In this document: in pieces, positions 1-6,731 of the stretch
How positions within the stretch are numbered: the stretch's first letter is position 1
Layout: each line of letters opens with the position of its first letter
Assembly (NCBI GenBank): GCA_019119495.1
Contig: DWWX01000027.1
Location: 1-34,514 of the forward strand
Direction of reading: 5' to 3'
Origin: Candidatus Gemmiger stercorigallinarum
GTDB lineage: Bacteria; Bacillota; Clostridia; Oscillospirales; Ruminococcaceae
DNA length: 34,514 bases
Program-made: the position numbers and the translations under genes
Notes under the pieces: generated by a model
What the model saw: only the letters and a program-made list of their open reading frames with translations
What the model was told of the DNA's origin: nothing
Database searches by the model: none

Positions 1-60
1 TCTCTCTTATGTTTAGTATAACACATTTTTATTCACATAAATGTAAAACTGATGTAAAAT

Positions 61-83
61 AGCCGTAATATTCCGGCTTTTTT
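61..83 (+). terminator. Intrinsic terminator of a gene left of the window
   Basis: AGCCG (61-65) can pair with CGGCT (74-78) around an 8-nt loop, and six T follow at 78-83. The stem is short, so it is a modest terminator. It would stop a + strand transcript entering from the left. Confidence 0.5.
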
Positions 84-158
84 GCGGCTTTTGGGAGGAA
101 AATGCCGATTTTGGGAGCACCTTTTTTAGAGAAGAGCGGGTATCACCGCAGAAAAATG

Positions 159-167
159 TGGTATACT
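159..167 (+). promoter_or_regulatory. Extended -10 promoter of the deacetylase gene
   Basis: TGGTATACT fits an extended -10 (TGn plus TATAAT-like). No good -35 hexamer lies 16-18 bp upstream, which is usual for extended -10 promoters. It would start transcription about 57 bases before the ATG at 231, which argues against the in-frame ATG at 102 as the real start. Confidence 0.5.
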
Positions 168-230
168 AAGGAAAAACGCAGGATCTCCCCTCGGCCATTC
201 CGCCGGCGGGACGCGATAGGAGACGATACA

Positions 231-1238
231 ATGAGACGATGGCTGACACTGCTGCTGGCCCTGGCGCTGGCACTCACCGCCGCCGGCTGCACCACCGACC
301 GGGCGGCCGGGCGGGAGAGCTCCTCCGAGGAGGAGAGCTCCGCCCTGCCGCCGGAGGAACCCTCCTCCGAGGAGGCAGAGGAGCCTGCCTCCTACGACAG
401 CGGCGACCCCTACCCCTATGCCGATCCGGCCATGGGCAGCGACTTTGACGCGGTGGCCCAGCTGGATCCCGACCCGGTCACCTGGGGCCCGGCTACCAAT
501 ATGGACGAGGAGAACCGCCCGATCGCCTGCCTGCAGCTGCAGGAGCAGTACGGCGGATACAACGCGAACTTCATCGGGCCGGATGAGAAGAGGATCTACC
601 TCACCTTTGACGAGGGATATGAGAACGGCAACACCGCTGACATCCTCGACATTCTCAAGGAAAAGAACGTCAAGGCGGTGTTCTTCGTCACCGGCCACTA
701 TGTCAAAACCAACCCCGAGCTGGTGCAGCGCATGATCGACGAGGGGCATATTGTGGGCAACCACAGCATGAACCACAAGAACTTCCCCTCCATCACCCCG
801 GAGGAGATGTACGCCGAGGTTCAGGAGCTCCACGACTATGTACAGGAGAATTTCGGCTATACCATGTTCCTCTTCCGCTACCCGGAAGGGGTGTTCAGCG
901 AGCAGAGCCTGGCGGTGCTCCAGGACGCCGGCTACCAGACCGCCTTCTGGAGCTACGCCTATAACGACTGGGACATCAACAACCAGCCCGACCCCGACAC
1001 CGCCTACCAGAAGGTCACCGGTGCGCTGCACCCCGGTGCCATCTACCTGCTGCACGCGGTGAGTGAGACCAACAGTCAGATCCTCGGCGACTTCATCGAC
1101 GAGGCCAGGGCCCAGGGCTACGAGGTCTCGGTGTACAACATCCCGCCGGTGGAAAAGACTGCCGGTGAGGCCTCCTCCGAGCCGGAGAGCTCACAGGAAG
1201 ACGAGCCCTCCTCCGAGGCGGACAGCTCCGCCGACTGA
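231..1238 (+). CDS. pdaA: Polysaccharide deacetylase lipoprotein, PdaA-like
   Basis: Probable peptidoglycan de-N-acetylase of the NodB/CE4 fold, closest to the PdaA (delta-lactam-forming) subgroup. The ATG at 231 is chosen because AGGAGA lies just upstream and the product then begins with a lipoprotein signal peptide (hydrophobic core residues 4-17, lipobox AAGC with C20); the open frame continues upstream to 102 but without signal or ribosome site. Mature N-terminus (about 21-60) and the last 25 residues are Ser/Glu/Pro-rich, probably cell-wall spacers. Catalytic core about 120-305: TFDEGYENG with D127-E128, zinc histidines H178 and H182 in NHSMNH, RYPEG at 216-220, and LLHA near 274-277. 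PdaA normally has TFDNGYENG, so the Asn-to-Glu change next to the catalytic Asp is a small variation. 335 residues. Acts outside the membrane on muramic acid residues if the family role holds. Confidence 0.85.
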   Translation: MRRWLTLLLALALALTAAGCTTDRAAGRESSSEEESSALPPEEPSSEEAEEPASYDSGDPYPYADPAMGSDFDAVAQLDPDPVTWGPATNMDEENRPIACLQLQEQYGGYNANFIGPDEKRIYLTFDEGYENGNTADILDILKEKNVKAVFFVTGHYVKTNPELVQRMIDEGHIVGNHSMNHKNFPSITPEEMYAEVQELHDYVQENFGYTMFLFRYPEGVFSEQSLAVLQDAGYQTAFWSYAYNDWDINNQPDPDTAYQKVTGALHPGAIYLLHAVSETNSQILGDFIDEARAQGYEVSVYNIPPVEKTAGEASSEPESSQEDEPSSEADSSAD

Positions 1239-1263
1239 CCTAGAGAGACGAAAAGACAGACGA

Positions 1264-1306
1264 AAAGCCAGGCATCGCCCGGGAAGGGACGGTGCCTGGC
1301 TTTTTT
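1264..1306. terminator. Bidirectional terminator between convergent genes
   Basis: AGCCAGGCA (1266-1274) pairs with TGCCTGGCT (1293-1301) and six T follow. Read on the - strand the hairpin is followed by four T, so it can also serve the convergent membrane protein gene ending at 1328. Confidence 0.8.
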
Positions 1307-1327
1307 GTGCGGCGCGCGGGACCGCCG

Positions 1328-1990
1328 TCACAGTTCCTGTTTCATCGCGTTGCAGCCGATCAGCACCGTCCACACATAGGCGCAGGTCTTGGGGATCATC
1401 AGCATCCCCACCATCGGCACCGCATCGGCCCAGAGCACCACAGGGATGTAGAAACCGAAGCTCAGCGCGATGGTCAGCCACATCCGGCTAAAGACCCGGT
1501 CCCCGGTCTCCTTCGCGCTGCGGTAAAAGAGCAGGATCATCACCAGCCCCAGCAGCGCAAAGGGAATGTTCCGCCAGATGCCCCAGACAAGCGGAGCATC
1601 GGCGCTCAGCCAGCGGTTCTGAGGCAGCATGCACAGCAGGATCCGCACCCCGGCCAGCAGGCCCACCAGCGCCGTAAGCCCCTGCCGGCCCCGGATCCGG
1701 TACCGCTCCCGCCAGACCGCATAGAGCAGCAGGTAGAAAACAGTCATTGTCACCGAGGTGATCCACTTGCCCAGCCCCAGCGCCGCGGTATAGTTCTCCA
1801 ATCCGGTAGTGCACAGCGCCACCGCCCGGGGCGCCAGGTGGAAGGCGTCCCCCGCCCCCAGCACCACCGCCATCCAGCCGAACAGCCGATACTGCCGGCG
1901 GCCGGCACTGCGGCGCACCATCCGCACTCCAAGGGTGAGCACGGTGGTGAGATAGATAATGTCAAACAGCGTCTCCACGATCGCCTGCAT
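1328..1990 (-). CDS. Seven-helix membrane protein of unknown function
   Basis: 220 residues, almost entirely membrane. I see seven hydrophobic segments, near residues 4-25, 35-60, 70-92, 103-121, 133-148, 155-173 and 180-203. No catalytic or transport motif is recognisable and I cannot name the family. The start ATG at 1990 is preceded by AAGGGGG at a proper distance; the frame stays open upstream inside the TetR gene, but no better start is seen. It lies 74 bases downstream of a TetR regulator on the same strand, so it is the most likely regulated target, with a weak terminator-like hairpin between them. Confidence 0.7.
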   Translation of the reverse strand: MQAIVETLFDIIYLTTVLTLGVRMVRRSAGRRQYRLFGWMAVVLGAGDAFHLAPRAVALCTTGLENYTAALGLGKWITSVTMTVFYLLLYAVWRERYRIRGRQGLTALVGLLAGVRILLCMLPQNRWLSADAPLVWGIWRNIPFALLGLVMILLFYRSAKETGDRVFSRMWLTIALSFGFYIPVVLWADAVPMVGMLMIPKTCAYVWTVLIGCNAMKQEL

Positions 1991-2048
1991 CGGGTTTTCC
2001 CCCTTTTGGGACACTCCCCGGCGGGAGTGAACCGTGTTCATTTTTTCT

Positions 2049-2077
2049 GAAAAAAGCGGCCCCCTCATCGGGGGACC
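2049..2077 (-). terminator. Possible terminator or attenuator after tetR
   Basis: On the - strand CCCCC (2074-2070) pairs with GGGGG (2064-2060), extended by GG/CC across one bulged base, then a TTTTTT run (2055-2050). The stop codon of the TetR gene lies in the loop. It would reduce read-through into the membrane protein gene. Confidence 0.45.
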
Positions 2078-2634
2078 TGATAGACCGTGCGGCGGATGAC
2101 CTCCAGTACGGGGGCGGGGTCGTAGTCCTGCCGCAGCAAAGCGGACAGCAGCAGTGAGAAGAGCACCCCGGCAAACCCCTCCGCCGTGAGCCCTCCGGAG
2201 AGGGCCTCCTCCCGCACCCGGGGATCCCGGCGCAGCACGGCGCACAGCTCTCCCTGGAGGCGTTCCCAGGCCCGCTGCATCTGCCGCCGGCCGTCCGGCC
2301 GCTCCCCATCGAGGAAGCCCAGCGCATGCAGTGTGAAAAAGCCGGGGTAGCGCCGGGCCCCATCCTCCAGCTGCCGGTACAGCCAGACGATGCAGGCTTC
2401 AGTGTCACAGAAAGCGGCCTCTCCCTGGGGCCAGCAGAGGATCTCCCGCCAGACGCTCTCCACCGCCTCCCGCACCAGCTCTGCCTTGGAACCGAAGTGG
2501 TTGTAGATCGACCCCACCGATACCCCGCAGGCGGCAGCCACTGCGCGGATGTTCACCGCCGCAGCTCCCTCCCGGCGGATCAGCTCCCGGCTGGCCCGCA
2601 GGATCTCCTCTTTTTCTATCGTGCCCGGCCGCAT
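2065..2634 (-). CDS. TetR/AcrR family transcriptional regulator
   Basis: 189-residue DNA-binding repressor of the TetR family. The N-terminal helix-turn-helix is plain: ILRASRELIRREG (11-23), then VNIRAVAAACGVSVGSIYNHF (about 27-47), where the recognition helix includes VSVGSIYNHFGSK. The C-terminal ligand domain is divergent, as usual, and gives no ligand clue. Start ATG at 2634 has GGGAGGTGAG upstream. Its own promoter is near-consensus and carries an inverted repeat, so autorepression is likely; the membrane protein directly downstream is the other likely target. Confidence 0.9.
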   Translation of the reverse strand: MRPGTIEKEEILRASRELIRREGAAAVNIRAVAAACGVSVGSIYNHFGSKAELVREAVESVWREILCWPQGEAAFCDTEACIVWLYRQLEDGARRYPGFFTLHALGFLDGERPDGRRQMQRAWERLQGELCAVLRRDPRVREEALSGGLTAEGFAGVLFSLLLSALLRQDYDPAPVLEVIRRTVYQVPR

Positions 2635-2654
2635 CGGCTCACCTCCCGTTTTTT

Positions 2655-2667
2655 TGAATAACGTTCA
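2655..2667. promoter_or_regulatory. Candidate TetR operator
   Basis: TGAATAACGTTCA has TGAA/TTCA arms around a core containing the palindrome AACGTT, and lies directly downstream of and touching the tetR -10 box. Position and partial dyad symmetry suit an autorepression operator. Confidence 0.45.
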
Positions 2668-2695
2668 TTATACTTGACGGGGCGGCTGCTGTCAA
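2667..2695 (-). promoter_or_regulatory. Consensus promoter of tetR
   Basis: On the - strand TTGACA (2695-2690), a 17-bp spacer, then TATAAT (2672-2667): a perfect housekeeping sigma consensus. Such a strong promoter for a regulator fits a normally repressed gene. Confidence 0.85.
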
Positions 2696-2709
2696 GACGG
2701 AGTTTTCTC

Positions 2710-2738
2710 TTTACAGCTGGCTCAAAACCCGGTATAAT
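2710..2738 (+). promoter_or_regulatory. Promoter of mntP
   Basis: TTTACA (2710-2715), 17-bp spacer, TATAAT (2733-2738). The leader to the start codon is only about 50 bases, too short to hold the manganese riboswitch often found in front of mntP genes. Confidence 0.8.
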
Positions 2739-2792
2739 GAGGGAAGATTTGCCCCGGGCACCGGGGGAACGGTTCGATAGGGGGAATACCAT

Positions 2793-3356
2793 TTGTCCAT
2801 ACTCGATCTCATTCTCATCGCCGTCGGCCTCTCGATGGACGCCTGTGCCGTCTCCATCTGCAAGGGGCTGGCCTGCCGGGAACAGAACTGGCGGCACAAC
2901 CTGCTGGCCGGGCTCTACTTCGGCGGCTTTCAGGGGCTGATGCCGGTGATCGGCTACCTGGTCGGAGTCAACTTCTCATCGGCCATCAGCAGCATCGACC
3001 ACTGGGTGGCCTTTGTGCTGCTGGCCTTTATCGGCGGCAGCATGATCAAGGAGGCCTTCGGCCCCGAAGAGGCGGTAGATGCCTCCTTCCGCCCGAAGGA
3101 GATGCTCACAATGGCGGTGGCCACCAGCATCGACGCGCTGGCCATCGGGGTGAGCTTCGCCTTCCTGCCCGATGTGAACATCGCCGCTGCGGCGGGGCTT
3201 ATTGCCGGCATCACCTTCGTCCTGTCGGCGGCGGGCATCAGCATCGGCAGCGTGTTCGGCTCCCGCTTCAAATCAAAGGCGGAGATCGCCGGCGGCGTGA
3301 TCCTGATCGGCATCGGGCTCAAGATTTTGCTTGAACACCTGGGGATCCTGGCCTGA
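2793..3356 (+). CDS. mntP: Manganese exporter MntP
   Basis: Six-helix inner-membrane Mn(II) efflux pump (DUF204/MntP family), 187 residues, the normal length. The two homologous halves each carry the family Asp motif: LSMDACAVSICKG with D16 and TSIDALAIGVSFAF with D114. It starts at a TTG codon: no ATG is available, and AGGGGG at 2779-2784 is 8 bases upstream. Transcribed away from tetR from its own promoter and followed directly by a terminator, so it is a single-gene unit. Confidence 0.93.
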   Translation: MSILDLILIAVGLSMDACAVSICKGLACREQNWRHNLLAGLYFGGFQGLMPVIGYLVGVNFSSAISSIDHWVAFVLLAFIGGSMIKEAFGPEEAVDASFRPKEMLTMAVATSIDALAIGVSFAFLPDVNIAAAAGLIAGITFVLSAAGISIGSVFGSRFKSKAEIAGGVILIGIGLKILLEHLGILA

Positions 3357-3374
3357 CCGGCACACGGACCAAAG

Positions 3375-3407
3375 AAAAAGCGGGGGCCGCCTGGCTCCCG
3401 CTTTTTT
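3375..3407. terminator. Bidirectional terminator
   Basis: AAAAAGCGGG-GCC pairs with GGC-CCCGCTTTTTT. A-run on the left and T-run on the right let it end both mntP (+) and the convergent gene ending at 3419 (-). Confidence 0.85.
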
Positions 3408-3418
3408 ATTGTCCCGGC

Positions 3419-4519
3419 TCAGTCCAGCACGCCGAGGCGCCGGGCCACGATGCCGATGAAGTCCTGCACATTGGTGACCATCGTGGTGGCGGACAGGCTC
3501 CCCCGGTCGAGGAGCTTGTTGACGACGAACTCGTCGGCGTCCACTGTATAGAGATACACCGGCCGGATCTGTCCGTCTTCCGTCACCCGGAAGGACGGGG
3601 TCATGTTGCCGGTTGCGATGGTGTGCAGCATGGTGGCCAGACAGATGACGGTGGTGGCTTTTTTTACCAGGGCACGCATCGCCGTCTGTCCGGCGTAGAC
3701 ATCGCCGATGACCTCCGGCAGCGGGCCGTCGTCCCGGATCGACCCGGTGAGCACAAAGGGCACCTGCTGCTTGACGATGCTGTACATGATGCCGTCGGTG
3801 ATGCGGTAGTCCTCGATGAACCGGGGGATCGAGCCGCTGCGGCGCACCTTGTTGATCACATCGAGGTGGTTGTAGTGGCCGCCGGGCTGGGAGACCTGGG
3901 TGTAGATGTCCTGCCCCAGCCCGGTATGGAACAGCGCCCCCTCCAGATCGTGAGTGGCCAGGGCGTTGCCGGCCAGCAGGCCGTGGGCATAGCCGTGCTC
4001 CACCAGCGCCTGCATCGCCGCCCGGGCCCCGGCATCGAAGGCGAAGGCCGGCCCCATCACCCAGAGAATGTTGCCGTGCTCCCGTTCATACCGCAGCAGC
4101 TCGATGAGCCGGTCGTAGTCCCGGGCGTAAGAGGTCTCCCGGCTGCGCCCCTGCCGGAAGACGAACTGGTCCTCTGCCGCCTCTCCCGGGGCGGAAAAGC
4201 CGTCGGTATGCAGGTAGATGCCCTCCTCGCCTCGCTCGGTGCGGCCGAGGATCACCCGGTCCCCCCGGCGGAGGCTGCGGTTTTCCACCACATCCAGCCT
4301 GCCGTCCTCCCGCCAGACGATACTGGCATCCATACGGCTCTCCTCCGCCAGATACCAGCAGCCGTCCAGCTTGATGTATTCGGGGTACATGGAGGTGCTG
4401 TGGTAGCCCTCCGGGGCCACCCCGTCCTGCTCCACCGGGGCCCAGCGGGCGTTTGGCGCGGCGGCCAGCCGCTCTTCGGTAAAGTCCGGCGCGTGATAGG
4501 CCGGCAGTGTAAATGCCAT
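3419..4519 (-). CDS. TIGR00300/LOR-SDH domain protein (ornithine cyclodeaminase-like)
   Basis: 366-residue cytosolic protein that I place in the TIGR00300 family, which shares its fold with the C-terminal domain of lysine-ketoglutarate reductase/saccharopine dehydrogenase-related proteins and includes archaeal and cyanobacterial ornithine cyclodeaminases. The assignment rests on the C-terminal half: GGHYNHLDVINKVRRSGSIP, then VPFVLTGSIRDDGPLPEV, AGQTAMRAL, and ATMLHTIATGNMTPSF. The N-terminal part (about 1-120) is the small LOR/SDH domain. Start ATG at 4519 has AAGGAAGA upstream; an upstream ATG at 4618 lies before the promoter and is not used. Monocistronic, own promoter and terminator. The substrate cannot be read from sequence. 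Confidence 0.65.
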   Translation of the reverse strand: MAFTLPAYHAPDFTEERLAAAPNARWAPVEQDGVAPEGYHSTSMYPEYIKLDGCWYLAEESRMDASIVWREDGRLDVVENRSLRRGDRVILGRTERGEEGIYLHTDGFSAPGEAAEDQFVFRQGRSRETSYARDYDRLIELLRYEREHGNILWVMGPAFAFDAGARAAMQALVEHGYAHGLLAGNALATHDLEGALFHTGLGQDIYTQVSQPGGHYNHLDVINKVRRSGSIPRFIEDYRITDGIMYSIVKQQVPFVLTGSIRDDGPLPEVIGDVYAGQTAMRALVKKATTVICLATMLHTIATGNMTPSFRVTEDGQIRPVYLYTVDADEFVVNKLLDRGSLSATTMVTNVQDFIGIVARRLGVLD

Positions 4520-4552
4520 CGATCTCTTCCTTTCTGTTGGTCGTCTGCCTCT

Positions 4553-4581
4553 ATTGTACACGGTTTTTGCCGCCGGCGCAA
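4553..4581 (-). promoter_or_regulatory. Promoter of the TIGR00300 gene
   Basis: - strand TTGCGC (4581-4576), 17-bp spacer, TACAAT (4558-4553), 34 bases before the start codon. Confidence 0.7.
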
Positions 4582-4599
4582 ATCCTTTTCCCACGCGCC

Positions 4600-4638
4600 A
4601 AAAAGCCGCCGGGGCCATCTGCCTCCGGCGGCTTTTTA
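4600..4638 (-). terminator. Terminator of the ABC efflux operon
   Basis: GCCGCCGG pairs with CCGGCGGC, bordered by A-run (4600-4604) and T-run (4633-4637). It directly follows the permease stop codon; bidirectional in form. Confidence 0.85.
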
Positions 4639-4666
4639 TAGAAAGAGCGGGCGGCCGCGGCTGCGC

Positions 4667-5968
4667 TCACTCGTACCGCAGTGCGTCAATCGGGTCCATC
4701 TGGGCGGCCTTGTTGGCCGGATAGTAGCCGAAGAACACCCCGATGCCCATACTGAAGCCCACCGCAATCAGAATGGAGGTGAGGCTGGCCCGGGCAGAAA
4801 CCCCCATCACCGAGGCCAGCACCGACCCGAAGCCGACCCCCACTGCCACGCCGATGAGCCCGCCCACCAGGCAGAGCACCACCGCCTCGGTGATGAACTG
4901 CCAGCGGATGGCGGAGTTGGGCGCGCCCAGGGCCTTGCGGGTGCCGATCTCCCGGGTGCGCTCGGTCACCGAAACGGTCATGATATTCATCAGGCCGATG
5001 CCCCCCACCAGCAGACTGATGGCCGCGATGGCCGAGATGCCCAGGCTGATGGTGCTCAGCATGCTGGTCATCTCCTCCACCATGCTGGACAGACTGCTGG
5101 CTTCCACTGTCCAGGTGTCGTTGCGGGTGTAGTAGCTGGCGAAGAAGGACCCGGTGGTAGTGACGAAGGAGTTGATATCCACCCCGTCCGCCACCTGCAC
5201 CGTCAGGCTCTCAAAGCCGTAATCTCCGCCGGTGATGGAAAAGGCGGTCTCCAGCGGGATGTAAATGGTGGTCTGAATGGCGTCGTCATCGATGGTGCCG
5301 AAGGTGGAGCTGCTTTCGTCGTCATAGGTGTACACCCCGGCAACATAGAAGGTATAGGGCATCCCGCTGATGGTCAGCGTCACACTGCGGCCCACTGCCT
5401 CAGTGTTGGAGCAGCCCATCGTCTGCTCGACAAACTTCTCCGACACGACGCAGATGGCTCTCTCGCCGTCGGTGTCCCGCAGCCAGCGGCCGGTGAGCAG
5501 CGGCGTATCCTCCTCCAGGGCATCCAGCACCGCCCGGTTGGCGCCGGTAACAGTGGCGGAGATGGTGGTGCTGGGGTCACCGTACTTATCCAGTGTGGCG
5601 GTACCCACCTGCACCGACTTCTGCACCCGGGTGACCTCCTCCGGGAAGGCGGCCATATACTCCTCCACCATCTCATCGGAGAGCAGATCGTCCTCCGAAG
5701 GGGTGGAGCTCATAAACAGCCGCAGCGGCACGCCGCCGTCGTTGTCCTCCTCGGTCTTGTGGGTCAGGCTGACGGTGATGTTGGACACGCCCAGCCCGCT
5801 CATCGACTCGGTGACAGAACTGGTCATGCTGTTGCCCACCGTCTCGATGGCGATTACCGCCGCGATGCCGATGATGATGCCCAGCATGGTCAGCAGGCTG
5901 CGCATCTTGTTGGAGCGCAGGTTGCCCAGCGCCAGGGAGATGTTCTCAAAGAACGCCACGGCGGCCAC
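4667..5968 (-). CDS. MacB/FtsX-type ABC transporter permease
   Basis: 433-residue permease of the MacB family without a fused ATPase. N-terminal helix near 20-42 (SLLTMLGIIIGIAAVIAIETV) follows the family's MacB periplasmic-core pattern, a large extracytoplasmic domain spans about 45-300, and three C-terminal helices lie at about 305-330, 353-380 and 392-415 (FtsX domain). The end, DPIDALRYE, is the typical MacB terminus. Its frame overlaps the ATPase gene by 23 bases, so the two are translationally coupled. With the ATPase and the adaptor it should form an efflux or lipid/peptide-handling pump; the substrate is unknown. Confidence 0.9.
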   Translation of the reverse strand: MAAVAFFENISLALGNLRSNKMRSLLTMLGIIIGIAAVIAIETVGNSMTSSVTESMSGLGVSNITVSLTHKTEEDNDGGVPLRLFMSSTPSEDDLLSDEMVEEYMAAFPEEVTRVQKSVQVGTATLDKYGDPSTTISATVTGANRAVLDALEEDTPLLTGRWLRDTDGERAICVVSEKFVEQTMGCSNTEAVGRSVTLTISGMPYTFYVAGVYTYDDESSSTFGTIDDDAIQTTIYIPLETAFSITGGDYGFESLTVQVADGVDINSFVTTTGSFFASYYTRNDTWTVEASSLSSMVEEMTSMLSTISLGISAIAAISLLVGGIGLMNIMTVSVTERTREIGTRKALGAPNSAIRWQFITEAVVLCLVGGLIGVAVGVGFGSVLASVMGVSARASLTSILIAVGFSMGIGVFFGYYPANKAAQMDPIDALRYE

Positions 5969-6731
5969 TCCCCTTTCGCTCGGCGACGATGCGCCCGTCC
6001 AGCAGCGTCAGCACCCGCTGGCACTCCTCGGCCAGGTTTTGGTTGTGGGTGATCAGCACGACGGTTTTGTGATAGGTTTCGTTCATTTCGTGGAACAGGT
6101 CCATCACCACCCGGCTGGTCTGGCTGTCCAGCGCGCCGGTGGGCTCGTCGGCCAGGATGATGGCCGGGTCGTTGACCATGGCGCGGGCGATGGCCACACG
6201 CTGTTTCTGTCCGCCGGAAAGCTCGTTGGGCTGGTGCTTCATCCGGTCGCCCATGCCCACCCGGCGCAGCCACTCGGCCGCGCGGCGGGACCGCTCGCCG
6301 CCGGGCACCCCGGCGTAGAGCATGGGCAGCTCGACGTTTTTCAGCGCGCTTTGCCGGCCGATCAGGTTGTAGGTCTGGAACACAAATCCGATCTTGCGGT
6401 TGCGGATGGCGGCCAGCTCGTTGTCGCCGGCATTGTGGATATCGATGCCGTCCAGCGTGTAGGCGCCAGCGGTGGGCTTGTCCAGCACGCCGATGATGTT
6501 CATCAGCGTGGACTTGCCGCTGCCGGACTCGCCCACAATGGCGACGAACTCGCCCTCCCACACTTTCAGGTCAATGCCGTGCAGGATCTCCAGCTCGTTG
6601 GGCCTGCCCACGTAGTAGCTTTTGCGGATGCCCTTCATGTCGATCAGCAGCCGGCGTTTGGGGGCGGCCGCCGGCACAGCGCCGATGGTTTTTGCCACCT
6701 GCGCGGCGAACTGTTTTGCGTCGGTCATCAT
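5946..6731 (-). CDS. MacB-type ABC transporter ATPase
   Basis: 261-residue nucleotide-binding subunit. Walker [10 protein letters not shown] at 67-75, Q-loop Q119, signature LSGGQ at 171-175, Walker B IILADE with E196, D-loop SALD-type ALDS about 200-203, H-loop H229. A roughly 28-residue N-terminal extension before the ABC domain ([17 protein letters not shown]...) is longer than usual. The start ATG overlaps the adaptor stop codon (ATGA), and the 3' end overlaps the permease: a tightly coupled three-gene operon. Confidence 0.95.
   Translation of the reverse strand: MMTDAKQFAAQVAKTIGAVPAAAPKRRLLIDMKGIRKSYYVGRPNELEILHGIDLKVWEGEFVAIVGESGSGKSTLMNIIGVLDKPTAGAYTLDGIDIHNAGDNELAAIRNRKIGFVFQTYNLIGRQSALKNVELPMLYAGVPGGERSRRAAEWLRRVGMGDRMKHQPNELSGGQKQRVAIARAMVNDPAIILADEPTGALDSQTSRVVMDLFHEMNETYHKTVVLITHNQNLAEECQRVLTLLDGRIVAERKGSGRRGVL

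Noticed and set aside
310-390. Dense GAGGAG/CTCCTC palindromes
   Set aside because: Explained by Ser/Glu-rich codons of the lipoprotein linker.
2739-2792. Possible manganese riboswitch in front of mntP
   Set aside because: The promoter leaves only about 50 bases of leader, too short for that aptamer.
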